A stretch of 64,000 bases of DNA from JAAUTT01 sp963846585 (GCA_963846585.1 CAWJWO010000017.1:287370-351369), one strand, 5' to 3'; shown: positions 51,411-61,222, counted from the first letter of the stretch. Translations and numbers: made by a program. The notes: generated by a model from the sequence alone, not told the origin.

Positions 51411-51791
51411 ATGATAATAGCCTATAAGCCTGAAAAGGAACCAATTATATATCATATTATTGAGGGTATAAAAGAAAAAAAGGGCAAGGAAATAGTAAGT
51501 ATTAATTTAACGGCTCTTGAAACTGCGGTATGTAGATATTTTATTATATGTCATGGCGACTCTAATACGCAGGTTAGTGCAATAGCCCAATGGATAGAGA
51601 AAATACTTGAAGAAAACCTTAATGAAAAAGCCTGGAGAAAACAGGGTTTTGAAAATGCACAATGGATCCTGCTCGATTATGTAGATATTGTTGTGCACAT
51701 TTTTCAAAAAGAATTTCGGGATTTCTATAATCTAGAAGAACTTTGGGCTGACGGCAAAATAAATAGAATTGAAGAACGAATAAACTTCTAA
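51411..51791 (+). CDS. rsfS: Ribosome silencing factor RsfS
   Basis: A 126-residue RsfS/Iojap protein. 'YFIICHGDSNTQVSAIAQWIE' near 44-64 and 'WILLDYVDIVVHIFQKEFRDFYNLEELW' near 84-111 are typical. It binds L14 on the large subunit and blocks subunit joining in starvation. It is first in a run with ftsH (26 nt gap), an arrangement common in Bacteroidota. Confidence 0.95.
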   Translation: MIIAYKPEKEPIIYHIIEGIKEKKGKEIVSINLTALETAVCRYFIICHGDSNTQVSAIAQWIEKILEENLNEKAWRKQGFENAQWILLDYVDIVVHIFQKEFRDFYNLEELWADGKINRIEERINF

Positions 51792-51817
51792 TAAATTGAT
51801 AACTCAAATAATATAGA

Positions 51818-53869
51818 ATGAGTGAAAGTGATGATAAAATAGATAATAATGAATCTTCTGAAAATAAAATTCAGAATCCTGAACCTAAATCAGAAAACAA
51901 CAATATTTTTGGGAATAAGGATTCTAAACTTGGAAATTCCCCAAAACCAAAATTTAATATTTATTGGATATATGGGTTGATAATACTGGGATTTATATCT
52001 TTAAATTTAATTTTTACCGGGAAGCATGTTGTGGAAATTACATGGAAGCAATTTGAAAACGAAATGCTTAAGGAACATGATGTTGAAAAAATCGTAGTCG
52101 TAAATAATGAACGTGCGGAAGTTACCATAATACCAGACAGGTTATCCAAACAAATTTATAAGAAATATTTTGATAAAGGATTAAGTTCAATTTCCAAGCA
52201 AGGCCCACAATTTACCATAACAATCGGAGGAGCTGAATTATTTCACAATCAACTTAAGGATGCTCAAAAGGATTTTCCTGAAAATGAAAGAATTACGGAG
52301 GATAATGAACATCGTAAAGATTTATGGGGCGATATGTTACCTACCCTTATCTGGATTGTGGCTATAATTTTAATATGGCTTTTTGTATTCCGTAGAATGA
52401 GTGCCGGTACAGGAGGTGGAGGAGGAAATATATTTAACGTTGGGAAATCGAGAGCACAAATTTTCGATAAGGATACTAATGTTAAAACTGATTTCAAAGA
52501 TGTTGCCGGTTTGGAAGAAGCAAAAATTGAAATTAAGGAAATAGTCGACTTCCTTAAAAATCCTAAAAAATATACCGATTTAGGAGGAAAAATTCCTAAG
52601 GGCGCTTTATTGGTAGGCCCTCCTGGTACAGGCAAAACATTGCTGGCTAAAGCTGTCGCGGGTGAAGCTAATGTACCTTTCTTCTCCATTTCAGGCTCTG
52701 ATTTTGTTGAGATGTTTGTCGGTGTTGGAGCATCCCGTGTTCGTGACCTGTTTAAACAAGCAAAAGAAAAAGCACCGTGTATAGTATTCATTGATGAAAT
52801 AGACGCTATTGGCCGTGCTCGTGGGAAAAATCCAAATTTCGGGGCTAACGATGAACGCGAAAATACTCTCAATCAGTTATTAACTGAAATGGATGGTTTT
52901 GCTACCAATACCGGAGTTATTATTCTTGCAGCTACTAACAGGGCTGACATTCTTGATAGGGCATTATTGCGTGCAGGCCGTTTCGACAGGCAAATTCATG
53001 TTGAATTGCCGGATTTGAATGAACGCAGGGAAATTTTTAAAGTTCACCTTCGTCCTTTGAAATATGACCCACTTCTTGATCTTGACTTTTTATCACGTCA
53101 AACTCCCGGGTTTTCAGGTGCTGACATTGCAAATGTATGTAATGAATCGGCTTTAATTGCTGCCAGAAAAAATAAGAAAATAGTCGAAAAACAAGACTTC
53201 CTCGATGCTATTGATCGAATTATCGGAGGACTGGAAAAGAAAAACAAAATAATTTCCCCGCATGAGAAAAAGACCATAGCTTTTCACGAAGCAGGTCACG
53301 CAACTATAAGTTGGTTATTGGAATATGCTAATCCATTGGTAAAAGTTACTATTATTCCACGAGGGCGATCCTTAGGTGCAGCCTGGTATTTACCGGAAGA
53401 ACGCCAGATTACAACTACAGAACAAATGATTGATGAAATGTGCTCTGCCTTAGGAGGCCGTGCTTCAGAAGAAATAATTTTTGGCAAAATATCTACAGGG
53501 GCATTAAATGATCTTGAACGTGTAACCAAACAAGCTTATGCCATGGTCTCATATTTTGGGATGAGTAAAGAAATTGGCAATCTCAGCTTCTACGATTCAA
53601 GCGGACAAAGTGAATATGCGTTTGTAAAGCCTTTTAGTGAAAGAACTTCGGAAACTATTGATCAGGAAGTTTCCAGAATTGTTGAAAGCGCATATAACCG
53701 ATCAAAAAAAACCTTAACTGAAAACCTTGACGGGCTAACTCAACTTGCAAATTTATTACTTGAAAAGGAAGTTATTTTTAGCGAGGATCTTGAAAAGATA
53801 TTCGGTAAACGTAAATTTCCTAACCCTTATGAACATGTGTTTGCACCAGATGAATCCGTTAAAGAGTAA
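51818..53869 (+). CDS. ftsH: ATP-dependent zinc metalloprotease FtsH
   Basis: A 683-residue membrane AAA+ protease. Two membrane helices lie near 47-67 and 172-191 with a periplasmic part between. A Gly-rich linker precedes the AAA domain, with Walker A GPPGTGKT (267-274) and Walker B IVFIDEIDAIG. The zinc-binding FHEAGHA has H490, E491 and H494. It removes misfolded membrane proteins and short-lived regulators. The N-terminal tail (about 45 Ser/Asn/Lys-rich residues) is somewhat longer than in E. coli. Confidence 0.96.
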   Translation: MSESDDKIDNNESSENKIQNPEPKSENNNIFGNKDSKLGNSPKPKFNIYWIYGLIILGFISLNLIFTGKHVVEITWKQFENEMLKEHDVEKIVVVNNERAEVTIIPDRLSKQIYKKYFDKGLSSISKQGPQFTITIGGAELFHNQLKDAQKDFPENERITEDNEHRKDLWGDMLPTLIWIVAIILIWLFVFRRMSAGTGGGGGNIFNVGKSRAQIFDKDTNVKTDFKDVAGLEEAKIEIKEIVDFLKNPKKYTDLGGKIPKGALLVGPPGTGKTLLAKAVAGEANVPFFSISGSDFVEMFVGVGASRVRDLFKQAKEKAPCIVFIDEIDAIGRARGKNPNFGANDERENTLNQLLTEMDGFATNTGVIILAATNRADILDRALLRAGRFDRQIHVELPDLNERREIFKVHLRPLKYDPLLDLDFLSRQTPGFSGADIANVCNESALIAARKNKKIVEKQDFLDAIDRIIGGLEKKNKIISPHEKKTIAFHEAGHATISWLLEYANPLVKVTIIPRGRSLGAAWYLPEERQITTTEQMIDEMCSALGGRASEEIIFGKISTGALNDLERVTKQAYAMVSYFGMSKEIGNLSFYDSSGQSEYAFVKPFSERTSETIDQEVSRIVESAYNRSKKTLTENLDGLTQLANLLLEKEVIFSEDLEKIFGKRKFPNPYEHVFAPDESVKE

Positions 53870-53871
53870 TT

Positions 53872-53980
53872 TTATGAAGTTGTAAAAGTTGTACCCTTCG
53901 ACATCGCTCAGGGTACGAAAACATGGTTGTAAAGGTTGTAATATATACTAACAACTGACAACTGACAACTAACTTATGAG
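53872..53980. repeat. Intergenic repeats after ftsH
   Basis: Includes ACCCTTCGACATCGCTCAGGG (about 53892-53913), a member of the CCTTCGACTACGCTCAGG family, and ACAACTGACAACTGACAACT units (about 53950-53972). A second member of the family is at about 54817-54836. Confidence 0.75.
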
Positions 53981-53992
53981 GACATACAACTT

Positions 53993-54817
53993 ATGAATGA
54001 TTTTTATAAAAGGACTATTACGGGAGCAATTTTTGTAATAGTTCTTATAGTTGCTATCCTTATTCATCCATTGGCATTTTTTATATTATTTTTCTTTATT
54101 ACTCTTTTTGGCTTAAATGAATTCTATAATATTTTTACAAAGGGGAACATTAATCCCCGCAAGTACCTGGGAATATCATGCGGACTGCTGATATACTCTT
54201 CAGTATGCCTTATTGCTTCAGGTTTTGTAAACAATGCTGTTCTTATTATAATAATTCCGGTCATTACATTTATATTTCTTATTGAAATATATCATAATAA
54301 CGAAAATCCTTTTCTGAATATAGCATTAACCATTTTAGGCATTATTTATATAGCAGTTCCTTTTGCATTGCTCGTTTTAATTGGGTTCCCGGTTTATAAT
54401 TTAAAATCTTATTGCCCGCATCTTATCCTCGGTTTGTTTATTTTGTTTTGGTCGTCCGATACCGGCGCTTACCTCATTGGAACATCTTTTGGCAAACATC
54501 CCTTGTTTCCGCGGATATCGGCTAAAAAATCGTGGGAGGGTTTAATTGGCGGAATAATCTTGACAATCATAATTGCAATAATTATTTCACATTTCTTTAG
54601 TGAACTTAAAATAACAGATTGGCTTATTATAGCTTTAATAGTATCATTATTTGGAATTTGGGGAGATTTAACAGAATCCATGCTAAAAAGGAGCTATAAT
54701 TTAAAGGATTCGGGTAATATTTTACCCGGACATGGAGGAATTTTAGACCGATTTGATTCGGTATTATTTGCCGTACCGATAGTATTTCTATATTTGCATG
54801 TGAAAATGCTAATTTGA
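53993..54817 (+). CDS. cdsA: Phosphatidate cytidylyltransferase
   Basis: A 274-residue membrane enzyme with about eight helices that makes CDP-diacylglycerol. The signature near the C terminus is 'GIWGDLTESMLKRSYNLKDSG' followed by LPGHGGILDRFDS. 'SDTGAYLIGTSFGKHP' lies near 160. It stands between ftsH and psd, and the latter uses a product of the same pathway. Confidence 0.95.
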   Translation: MNDFYKRTITGAIFVIVLIVAILIHPLAFFILFFFITLFGLNEFYNIFTKGNINPRKYLGISCGLLIYSSVCLIASGFVNNAVLIIIIPVITFIFLIEIYHNNENPFLNIALTILGIIYIAVPFALLVLIGFPVYNLKSYCPHLILGLFILFWSSDTGAYLIGTSFGKHPLFPRISAKKSWEGLIGGIILTIIIAIIISHFFSELKITDWLIIALIVSLFGIWGDLTESMLKRSYNLKDSGNILPGHGGILDRFDSVLFAVPIVFLYLHVKMLI

Positions 54818-55040
54818 CCCTTCGACTACGCTCAAGGCAAGAAAAGAGCAAATTTGAAAATTTGAAAATGATAACAAATTACTGATTACTAATAATATGT
54901 TAATTTACTTAATCACATAATTACTTAATCACTTTATACTAAAACCTGCAACTAACAACCTTCATCTTGGCTCCTGGTTCTTGGTTCCTGAGCCTAGTCG
55001 AAGGATGGCTCTTGGTTCTTGATTCTTGGCTCTAATTTTA
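54818..55040. repeat. Mixed intergenic repeats with the inverted copy of the 52-bp repeat
   Basis: Contains CCTTCGACTACGCTCAAGG (about 54818-54836), TTTGAAAATTTGAAAATG, CACATAATTACTTAATCACTTT units and 54964-55015, which is the inverted copy of 14023-14074. The block lies between cdsA and psd. Confidence 0.85.
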
Positions 55041-55045
55041 AAACG

Positions 55046-55702
55046 ATGACAATACATAAAGAAGGATACAAAATAATAGCTTTTTCTTTTATAACTTTAT
55101 TCATTCTGGATATAGTTGTATACCATTTTACTTTTCATATACAATGGATTTCAATTCTGTTAACCATTGCTTCAGTAGTTTTCCTGTTTTTAATTATTTG
55201 GTTTTTCCGAAATCCAAACAGGATGTTTTCACCTGATGAAACAATTGTAGTAGCACCAGCTGACGGGAAGGTGGTTGTAATTGAAGAAACGGGAGAAAAC
55301 GAATACTTTAATGACAGGCGTATCCAGATTTCAATTTTCATGAGCCCTCTAAATGTGCATATAAACCGCTATCCTATTAGTGGAAAGGTAGTTTATTTCA
55401 AATATCATGAAGGGGATTACCTGGTGGCCTGGCATCCAAAATCATCGACTCACAATGAACGGACGACAATTGTTGTAAAATCACCATCCGGTATAGAACT
55501 TCTTTTACGACAAATTGCCGGCACCGTAGCCAGAAGAGTTGTTTGTTACTCTAAAATAAATTCGGATGTTATACAGGGTGACCAACTTGGATTCATTAAA
55601 TTCGGGTCGCGCGTCGATGTGTTTCTGCCATTATCTGCAAAAATCGATGTTGAACTTAACCAAAAAGTATTGGCAAATAATACGGTACTGGCACACCTTT
55701 AG
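55046..55702 (+). CDS. psd: Phosphatidylserine decarboxylase (short, bacterial/archaeal type)
   Basis: A 218-residue proenzyme that converts phosphatidylserine to phosphatidylethanolamine. Two membrane helices are at the N terminus, followed by 'VVAPADGKVVVIEE', 'SIFMSPLNVHINRYPISG' and the self-cleavage site FGS in 'LGFIKFGSRVDVFLPL', where Ser becomes the pyruvoyl group. The frame is open from a TTG at 55019, but those codons are in a repeat; the ATG at 55046 is the better start. Confidence 0.93.
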   Translation: MTIHKEGYKIIAFSFITLFILDIVVYHFTFHIQWISILLTIASVVFLFLIIWFFRNPNRMFSPDETIVVAPADGKVVVIEETGENEYFNDRRIQISIFMSPLNVHINRYPISGKVVYFKYHEGDYLVAWHPKSSTHNERTTIVVKSPSGIELLLRQIAGTVARRVVCYSKINSDVIQGDQLGFIKFGSRVDVFLPLSAKIDVELNQKVLANNTVLAHL

Positions 55703-55709
55703 GAACCTG

Positions 55710-55858
55710 ATGAAAATAGAGCCAGGAACCAAGAACCAGGAGCCAAGACATGGAGATGAAAGATGAATGATAATAGAGGACAGAAGACAGAGATCAGAAG
55801 ACAGACACCAGCCACTAACCCCTAGCACCAAGCCCCTAATAGCCTAAAGCCTAATCAA
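55710..55858. repeat. GAGCCAGGAACCAAGA and related repeats
   Basis: 55719-55750 holds AGCCAGGAACCAAGAACCAG units. 55780-55810 holds GAGGACAGAAGACAGAGATCAGAAGACAG units and 55815-55855 holds CACTAACCCCTAGC- and AGCCTAAAGCC-type units. Confidence 0.8.
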
Positions 55859-55859
55859 A

Positions 55860-57083
55860 ATGATTGACGACAAAATACTGAATATTACAAAAGATATACA
55901 ATGGATCGGCGTTCTTGACCATGATATTGTTACTTTTGATATAGTAATGGAAACAAAGTACGGGACTACATATAATTCCTACTTTATAAATGCTGAAAAA
56001 AAGACAGTTATTGATACTGCAAAAGAATCATTTAAAAATGAGTACCTATCCAAAATAATAAAAATTACCAACCCGGCCGAAATTGAATATATAGTATTTA
56101 ATCATACCGAACCTGATCATTCAGGTGCATTAAAAGATCTTTTGGCATTAGCTCCAAATGCAACTGTAGTTGGTAGTGGCCAGGCAATTAATTACCTTCA
56201 GGATATAACAGGCATTACATTTAAATCGCTCCGCGTGAAAGATGGTGATACACTCGATCTTGGAAACAAAAGCCTGAAATTCATCGGAGCTCCGAATCTT
56301 CATTGGCCAGATTCAATTTACACCTATCTTCAGGAGGATAAAGTACTATTCACCTGTGATTCGTTCGGGGCACATTATTGTAATGAGGCTATGTTTGACG
56401 ACCTGGCGGGAGATTATAACGAAGCATTCGATTACTATTTCGACGTTATTCTTAAACCTTTTAGCCGGTTCATGCTGAAAGCCATCGAAAAAATAAGGCC
56501 TCTCGATATCGATACAATTTGTACAGGACATGGCCCCATTCTTAGAAAAACGTGGAAGGAAAAGGTGGCCAGGAGCGAACAGCTTGCAATGGACTTTTTA
56601 TGTAAGGAAGGTCAAAAAGATAAAAATGTTCTTATAACATATGTTTCGGCTTATGGTTTTACGAGGGAAATGGCCGGAATAATTAAAGATGGCCTCCTAA
56701 AAGTCGATGGCGTTAATGTAAAAATTCTTAACCTGGAAAAATCCCTCTTAGGTGAGATGGATGAAAATCTCACATTATCTAACGGAGTAATAATGGGTTC
56801 TCCTACTATCAATCAAAACACACTTTTACCGGTTTACCGCTTCTTTTCAATTGTTAACCCCATAAGAGATCATGGTAAACTTGCAACAGCCTTCGGCTCT
56901 TATGGATGGAGCGGTGAAGCAGTTAAAATAATTGAAGCTAATTTAAATGCTTTAAAATTCAATATTGTACAAGACAGCCTGATTGCAAAATTTTCGCCAC
57001 ACGACGAAAAAATTGATGAATTAATTGAATTTGGCAAAAATTTTGGCGAACAGTTAGTTAGGTGCAGGGAAGAAATGAAGTAA
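55860..57083 (+). CDS. Flavodiiron protein (A-type flavoprotein)
   Basis: A 407-residue protein. The N-terminal metallo-beta-lactamase-like domain has the diiron ligand motif HTEPDHSG near 79-86 and further His residues in LHWPDS and GHGPI. The C-terminal flavodoxin domain starts about 255 (VLITYVSAYGFTREMA) and binds FMN. It reduces oxygen to water, or nitric oxide to nitrous oxide, protecting anaerobes. There is no rubredoxin fusion. Its presence hints at an anaerobic or microaerobic life. Confidence 0.93.
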   Translation: MIDDKILNITKDIQWIGVLDHDIVTFDIVMETKYGTTYNSYFINAEKKTVIDTAKESFKNEYLSKIIKITNPAEIEYIVFNHTEPDHSGALKDLLALAPNATVVGSGQAINYLQDITGITFKSLRVKDGDTLDLGNKSLKFIGAPNLHWPDSIYTYLQEDKVLFTCDSFGAHYCNEAMFDDLAGDYNEAFDYYFDVILKPFSRFMLKAIEKIRPLDIDTICTGHGPILRKTWKEKVARSEQLAMDFLCKEGQKDKNVLITYVSAYGFTREMAGIIKDGLLKVDGVNVKILNLEKSLLGEMDENLTLSNGVIMGSPTINQNTLLPVYRFFSIVNPIRDHGKLATAFGSYGWSGEAVKIIEANLNALKFNIVQDSLIAKFSPHDEKIDELIEFGKNFGEQLVRCREEMK

Positions 57084-57132
57084 TTTGAAAATTTGAAAAT
57101 GTGCTATTTTGAAAATTTGAAGTCTATATCTT

Positions 57133-57444
57133 TTACTTTGCGAAATGTATTATTAATCCAGTAGCCAAGCCTAATAAACAAACCAGCATACCAAACATCC
57201 AAATGAGTGTTTGTTTTGATGTGGCTTCAATTTTTGTTTCCAATTTGGCTATATCAGCTTTCAATTCACCTTTCAATATTGCAATATCAGCTTTTGTTGC
57301 CAAATTATCTTTATAAGACTCAATTTCCTCTCTAACTTTTGTTTCGACAAAAGTGGCTAAAGATTCAGCTTGTTCTTCACCAACCTTTTCACGAAGAATC
57401 TTAATCAATTGGAAACTCGTCAGATTTATTGTAGCCGTACTCAT
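57133..57444 (-). CDS. Coiled-coil membrane-anchored protein (CCDC90/DUF1640-like)
   Basis: A 103-residue protein. Residues 1-40 hold 'FQLIKILREKVGEEQAESLATFV', then a coiled coil with LATKADIAILKGELKADIAKLE (about 48-72). A single membrane helix closes it (about 80-100) before a short basic tail. The layout matches the small DUF1640/CCDC90-like proteins of bacteria, relatives of mitochondrial MCUR1. These often lie near toxin or mobile genes, but none is seen here. A -7 box TAACTTTG lies at 57458-57465. Confidence 0.7.
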   Translation of the reverse strand: MSTATINLTSFQLIKILREKVGEEQAESLATFVETKVREEIESYKDNLATKADIAILKGELKADIAKLETKIEATSKQTLIWMFGMLVCLLGLATGLIIHFAK

Positions 57445-57457
57445 AATATTATTTTTA

Positions 57458-57465
57458 CAAAGTTA
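57458..57465 (-). promoter_or_regulatory. -7 box of the coiled-coil protein gene
   Basis: The minus strand reads TAACTTTG, matching TAnnTTTG, 13 nt before the ATG at 57444. The -33 box is not clear. Confidence 0.5.
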
Positions 57466-57544
57466 ATTATTTTTCCCTAATAATATGTGGTAGTACTAAC
57501 TATGACAATTACTGTAAGATTTAACTATAACTATCATATTATAT

Positions 57545-57665
57545 GTTTGTTAAATCCTAAATCGAAAATCGCCAATCGCGATTCGCAAATCATCTTTAAT
57601 CTGTCTTCTGACCTCTGTTTTCTTACCTCTGTTTTCTTACCTCTTTAATCTTTTATCTTTCAACT
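57545..57665. repeat. Intergenic TCTGTTTTCTTACC-type repeats
   Basis: About 57552-57590 holds CCTAAATCGAAAATCGCC- and AATCGCGATTCGC-type units. 57600-57660 holds GACCTCTGTTTTCTTACCTC and ATCTTTTATCTTTC units. No gene is seen between 57445 and 57667. Confidence 0.7.
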
Positions 57666-57667
57666 TT

Positions 57668-60070
57668 CTACTTCCCACCTACACCCTCCGTTTTAGTATC
57701 ACTTTCACCTTCTTCCTTATGAACAATTTTCTTTACAGTTTTACCCTTATTGAACTTATATGTATACGACACCATAATAAAATTTGAAACATTAAAGCCT
57801 GAACTGTTTTGCGACCAGGTTGCCATGCTCGTGCTGCTGGCAGGTGTATTTGTAGTTGTATTCGACATTGTTATGTTATTGCGAAAAGGCATAAGGTAAA
57901 AAATACCAATTGTATGATTACCTGCAATTTTTTGAGCTCCAATACCATAAAAGGGAGTACTTGTGGTTCGGCTATAAGCATTAATGCTTGGACCATTGTA
58001 ATTAATAAATGCAAATGCATTTATTTTCCAGGGTAGAGGTGCAAAGACATAACTATTAAGAGCAAATGAAGAATAATTTTTGGCAGGTATCGGTATTGGA
58101 AGGTTATTTACAGCATTATAATGCCCCTGGTAAAACCTTGCATTTATATTAAAAAACAATAGCATTCCATTAATTCCAAAACCTTCTTCGTAACCTGTCA
58201 GCAGGTTCTTTGGCTGTGTAAGAAAAAATCCTGAACCAGGCGATAGAAAAGTCATTTCAGTACTTTTTTTATCGGTTATAATTGTGTAATAAACATTGGG
58301 AGAGAGATAATTCTTGCCAAAATTCAATGTGTATGTAAGTTGAAACTTATCATAATATTCCGGTTTAAGTGCAGGGTTACCTTTTGACTCACTATATTGG
58401 GATATTATAGTGTTTGGATTCATGTCCCCTATCGCCGGACGCACAATACGGCGGTTATAGTTGAGTTTTACATTTTGTTTTGAAGAAAATTTATACTGTA
58501 AATTGACATTTGGTAAAAAAGATGTATATCCAAATGAACCACTGGTATCCTTCATGTTAATAATACTGTTTTCAACACGAAGGGTAGCCTGGAAACTCCA
58601 TTTATTGATATTTTCAATAAACCCGGCGTATGCTGCATTCCTCACTTCATTATATGTAAATAACGAACCTGATTTGTAGAATTGCGTTCCCTGGGAATAG
58701 CTATAAGTAAATGACTGGTTGAAATTTATTGTTATAAACTGATCATAAAACTGGTAGCCGGTTTCAATCCTTGCGGATATCCCAATAGGTTGCACGTAAT
58801 CCACTTTGAATGTGTATGCGCTCCGGTCGTTATAAGTATTGTTGTTATTTCCAAATGACATTGAATATCCGTTAGTGGAAAGGGTATCTGATAAATAACT
58901 TTCAACATTGGAATGAAACCTGTAGAAACGGGACTCAGCGGTTAGTTCCTTTATTGGTTTTTTATAGGACCTTTTATAAAACAGAGAAGCAGTGCCCTCG
59001 TCACTTAACGTTTGACTATGCGCTATCTGATTTGATGACAAAATAAAATAAGAAACTTTATTTTTAAGTGAATCAGTACTTCCTGTTGATGGTACGTTTG
59101 ATTCATTTACAACAGGCCGGAAGTTAAGGTTAAGGTTAAGGTTGTTCCTGTCATTTATATAAAAATCCATGCCTGTATTAACAGAACTGGATGATATTTT
59201 AAACCTTCCTGTACCGGCCATTGACCTTGAGCTAAGTGTATCCATGTAACTGCTTTGATTGTTAATATTCAGCTCCTGTAACCAAGTGTAGGCTGTAGCA
59301 TAAAATGTTAATTTTCCCGTTCCATAATCTATTCCTCCCGAAGCACTTCCTGATGGTAAAACCGAAGTGCGGATTGATCCGCCTATATTCCCATTAATAC
59401 CAGCACGTGCCTCTTTTTTAAGTATTACGTTGATTACTCCGTCAATATCGCCTTCATACTTGCCAGATGGATTATTTATAATTTCTATGGATTCTATATC
59501 TGTTGGGTTCAGCTTAGCAAGAAATTCCTTGTCACGAATTTTCCCATCCACCTGGATAATGAAATTGGTACTTCCGTTTAGTGTGACATTATTGTTAAAG
59601 TCAACCTGTATAGATGGAATTTTCTTTAAAATTTCATACCCATTAGCTGATGTTTTGGCAATTTCACCTGGTATATTATAAACCGTTCTGTCGACCAATT
59701 CTTTAGCCTCTATGCGCGCACCTGTCACAGTTACTTCCTTAATCTGCTGAGTAGCATCCTCGAGGAATATTGTATCCGCGAACAATGCAGGTTTATTAAC
59801 ACTTGTCCTGATTTGTTTGCCTGTAGTATGGAAGCCCAGGAACGCGCATTTAATGAAATATTTACCAGGCATAACTGACGAAAAAGAATATGCACCGTTT
59901 TTTTGTGTAGTTACTCCATTTATTACTGACGAGTCAGGCAAATTTAAAAGAGTAACGGTTGCGAACTCAATAGGTGTTTTGTCTTTTTTGGCACAAACAT
60001 ACCCGGTTATAGTCTGGGCATTAATAGCTACAGAGCTAAATAGTAATAGAAGACTGATAAAATTTTTCAA
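57668..60070 (-). CDS. TonB-dependent receptor-like outer-membrane protein (OMP_b-brl type)
   Basis: An 800-residue protein. The start codon is a TTG at 60070, directly giving a signal peptide (KNFISLLLLFSSVAINAQ). A carboxypeptidase-regulatory-like domain follows (about 20-100), then a plug ('GYEILKKIPSIQVDFNNNV' near 145) and a 22-strand barrel to the end. It lacks a SusD partner. Receptors of this group take up unknown ligands, often with peptide or metal roles. The tail after the last strand is short and charged (GESDTKTEGVGGK). Confidence 0.85.
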   Translation of the reverse strand: MKNFISLLLLFSSVAINAQTITGYVCAKKDKTPIEFATVTLLNLPDSSVINGVTTQKNGAYSFSSVMPGKYFIKCAFLGFHTTGKQIRTSVNKPALFADTIFLEDATQQIKEVTVTGARIEAKELVDRTVYNIPGEIAKTSANGYEILKKIPSIQVDFNNNVTLNGSTNFIIQVDGKIRDKEFLAKLNPTDIESIEIINNPSGKYEGDIDGVINVILKKEARAGINGNIGGSIRTSVLPSGSASGGIDYGTGKLTFYATAYTWLQELNINNQSSYMDTLSSRSMAGTGRFKISSSSVNTGMDFYINDRNNLNLNLNFRPVVNESNVPSTGSTDSLKNKVSYFILSSNQIAHSQTLSDEGTASLFYKRSYKKPIKELTAESRFYRFHSNVESYLSDTLSTNGYSMSFGNNNNTYNDRSAYTFKVDYVQPIGISARIETGYQFYDQFITINFNQSFTYSYSQGTQFYKSGSLFTYNEVRNAAYAGFIENINKWSFQATLRVENSIINMKDTSGSFGYTSFLPNVNLQYKFSSKQNVKLNYNRRIVRPAIGDMNPNTIISQYSESKGNPALKPEYYDKFQLTYTLNFGKNYLSPNVYYTIITDKKSTEMTFLSPGSGFFLTQPKNLLTGYEEGFGINGMLLFFNINARFYQGHYNAVNNLPIPIPAKNYSSFALNSYVFAPLPWKINAFAFINYNGPSINAYSRTTSTPFYGIGAQKIAGNHTIGIFYLMPFRNNITMSNTTTNTPASSTSMATWSQNSSGFNVSNFIMVSYTYKFNKGKTVKKIVHKEEGESDTKTEGVGGK

Positions 60071-60109
60071 TTTAGAGAATTTTAAAAAAATTAATAATAT
60101 TATAATTAC

Positions 60110-60230
60110 ATGTTGCAGGTTGCAGGTTAAAAGTGATGAGGTGATGAGGTGATGAGGTAATTAAGATATTAAATAATTAGTAATTTGTAATCAGTAATTT
60201 GTCATCACCTGTACATCTGCACATCTGCAA
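60110..60230. repeat. Intergenic repeats upstream of the TonB-like receptor
   Basis: TGTTGCAGGTTGCAGGTT (60111-60128), GTGATGAGGTGATGAGGTGATGAGG (60133-60158), AATTAGTAATTTGTAATCAG and CATCTGCACATCTGC units follow each other. Confidence 0.85.
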
Positions 60231-60231
60231 A

Positions 60232-61119
60232 TTATTGCGAAGTTACTTCCGTTGTCGTATCCATTTCAACCGGTATACCCTGCATTGATCCCTGAGAGTG
60301 CGTTTGGAAGGATGCTTTTATTGGCCATCCTGTTTTTGCATCAATAGTCAGGTTGCATTTACCCAAACCACGGATATCTGCACAGAAGGTGAACCTCCCT
60401 CCGGTTCGATAGTTGATTCACCTGTAATTTCGGCTTCATCACCGTTTAATTTTTTTAGTTTAAGGCTATTGTTTGTAACCATGTTTATGCCATTGGATGA
60501 TTGAACAATTTTGGTTTCCCATTTATCGCCAATTTTTATTTCTTTACCCGGTAAATAAAGTGTTAATGCTTCAATCATTCCTTTTATTGATGTAAGGCTA
60601 ATCATGTTTTTTGCCTGGGTCAACAGCTGTTGCGCCATTTGGCCTTTTAATGTGTCAAGGCTCTGCCAGTACTGAATCTGTCACCATTTGAATATTAGTT
60701 ACTTCGGTGACTTTTCCATCAGAAGCCATTTTTATCTGAAGCGTTTTCTTACAAAACCTGTTCATCAAAGCTGTCATAATATCAGAAGGATTCTGGGAAT
60801 TAAAATTTCCAGTTTGAGCAGAATTAATTTCCATACTGAACATACCAGGCATTGTATAGTTGAATTCAAATGATTCAAAACGGGCATCTGCCAGAAAATT
60901 ATCGGCCTCGCTTCCGGTTGGCTTCAAGGAAACTACGGCAGTAATTTTCATGGTTGAATTCTTTTGTTCACCGTTAATAGTCATGGTCATGCTTACGTCA
61001 CTTGTCGATTTAGCCTTGTATACCTTGTCTTTATCAAGGTTCAACTTAAGGTTAACCGACTGGGCAGAAATGGAAAAACTAAACAAAAATGCAAGGGAAA
61101 TACTTAATATTGTTTTCAT
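60232..61119 (-). pseudogene. DUF6263-like exported protein, broken by two frameshifts
   Basis: Three pieces in different frames read as one protein of about 295 residues. Piece 1 runs from the ATG at 61119 (signal MKTILSISLAFLFSFSISA) to a premature stop at 60655. Piece 2 is in a second frame to about 60350 ('MISLTSIKGMIEALTLYLPG'), and piece 3 to 60232 returns to the first frame (KCNLTIDAKTGWP). The joins lie near 60660 and 60355. The shifts cancel, as expected for two single-base errors or lesions. The protein is of the DUF6263 type, found in Bacteroidota, function unknown. Decay or sequencing error cannot be separated here. Confidence 0.75.
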
Positions 61120-61139
61120 GGGTTATTGTTTTTATGGGT

Positions 61140-61195
61140 TAATACTATAGTTGTTAGTTGTTAGTTGGCTGCAAATTGCAAGTTGCAGGTTATAA
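61140..61195. repeat. GTTGTTAG and GCAAGTTGCAGG repeats
   Basis: ATAGTTGTTAGTTGTTAGTTGGC is followed by GCAAATTGCAAGTTGCAGG. Confidence 0.7.
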
Positions 61196-61222
61196 TATAA
61201 ATATTTAAAGTTTAACAAAAAG

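Noticed and set aside
55019..55046. TTG start for phosphatidylserine decarboxylase
   Set aside because: The upstream codons lie in an intergenic repeat, and the ATG at 55046 gives the usual N terminus.
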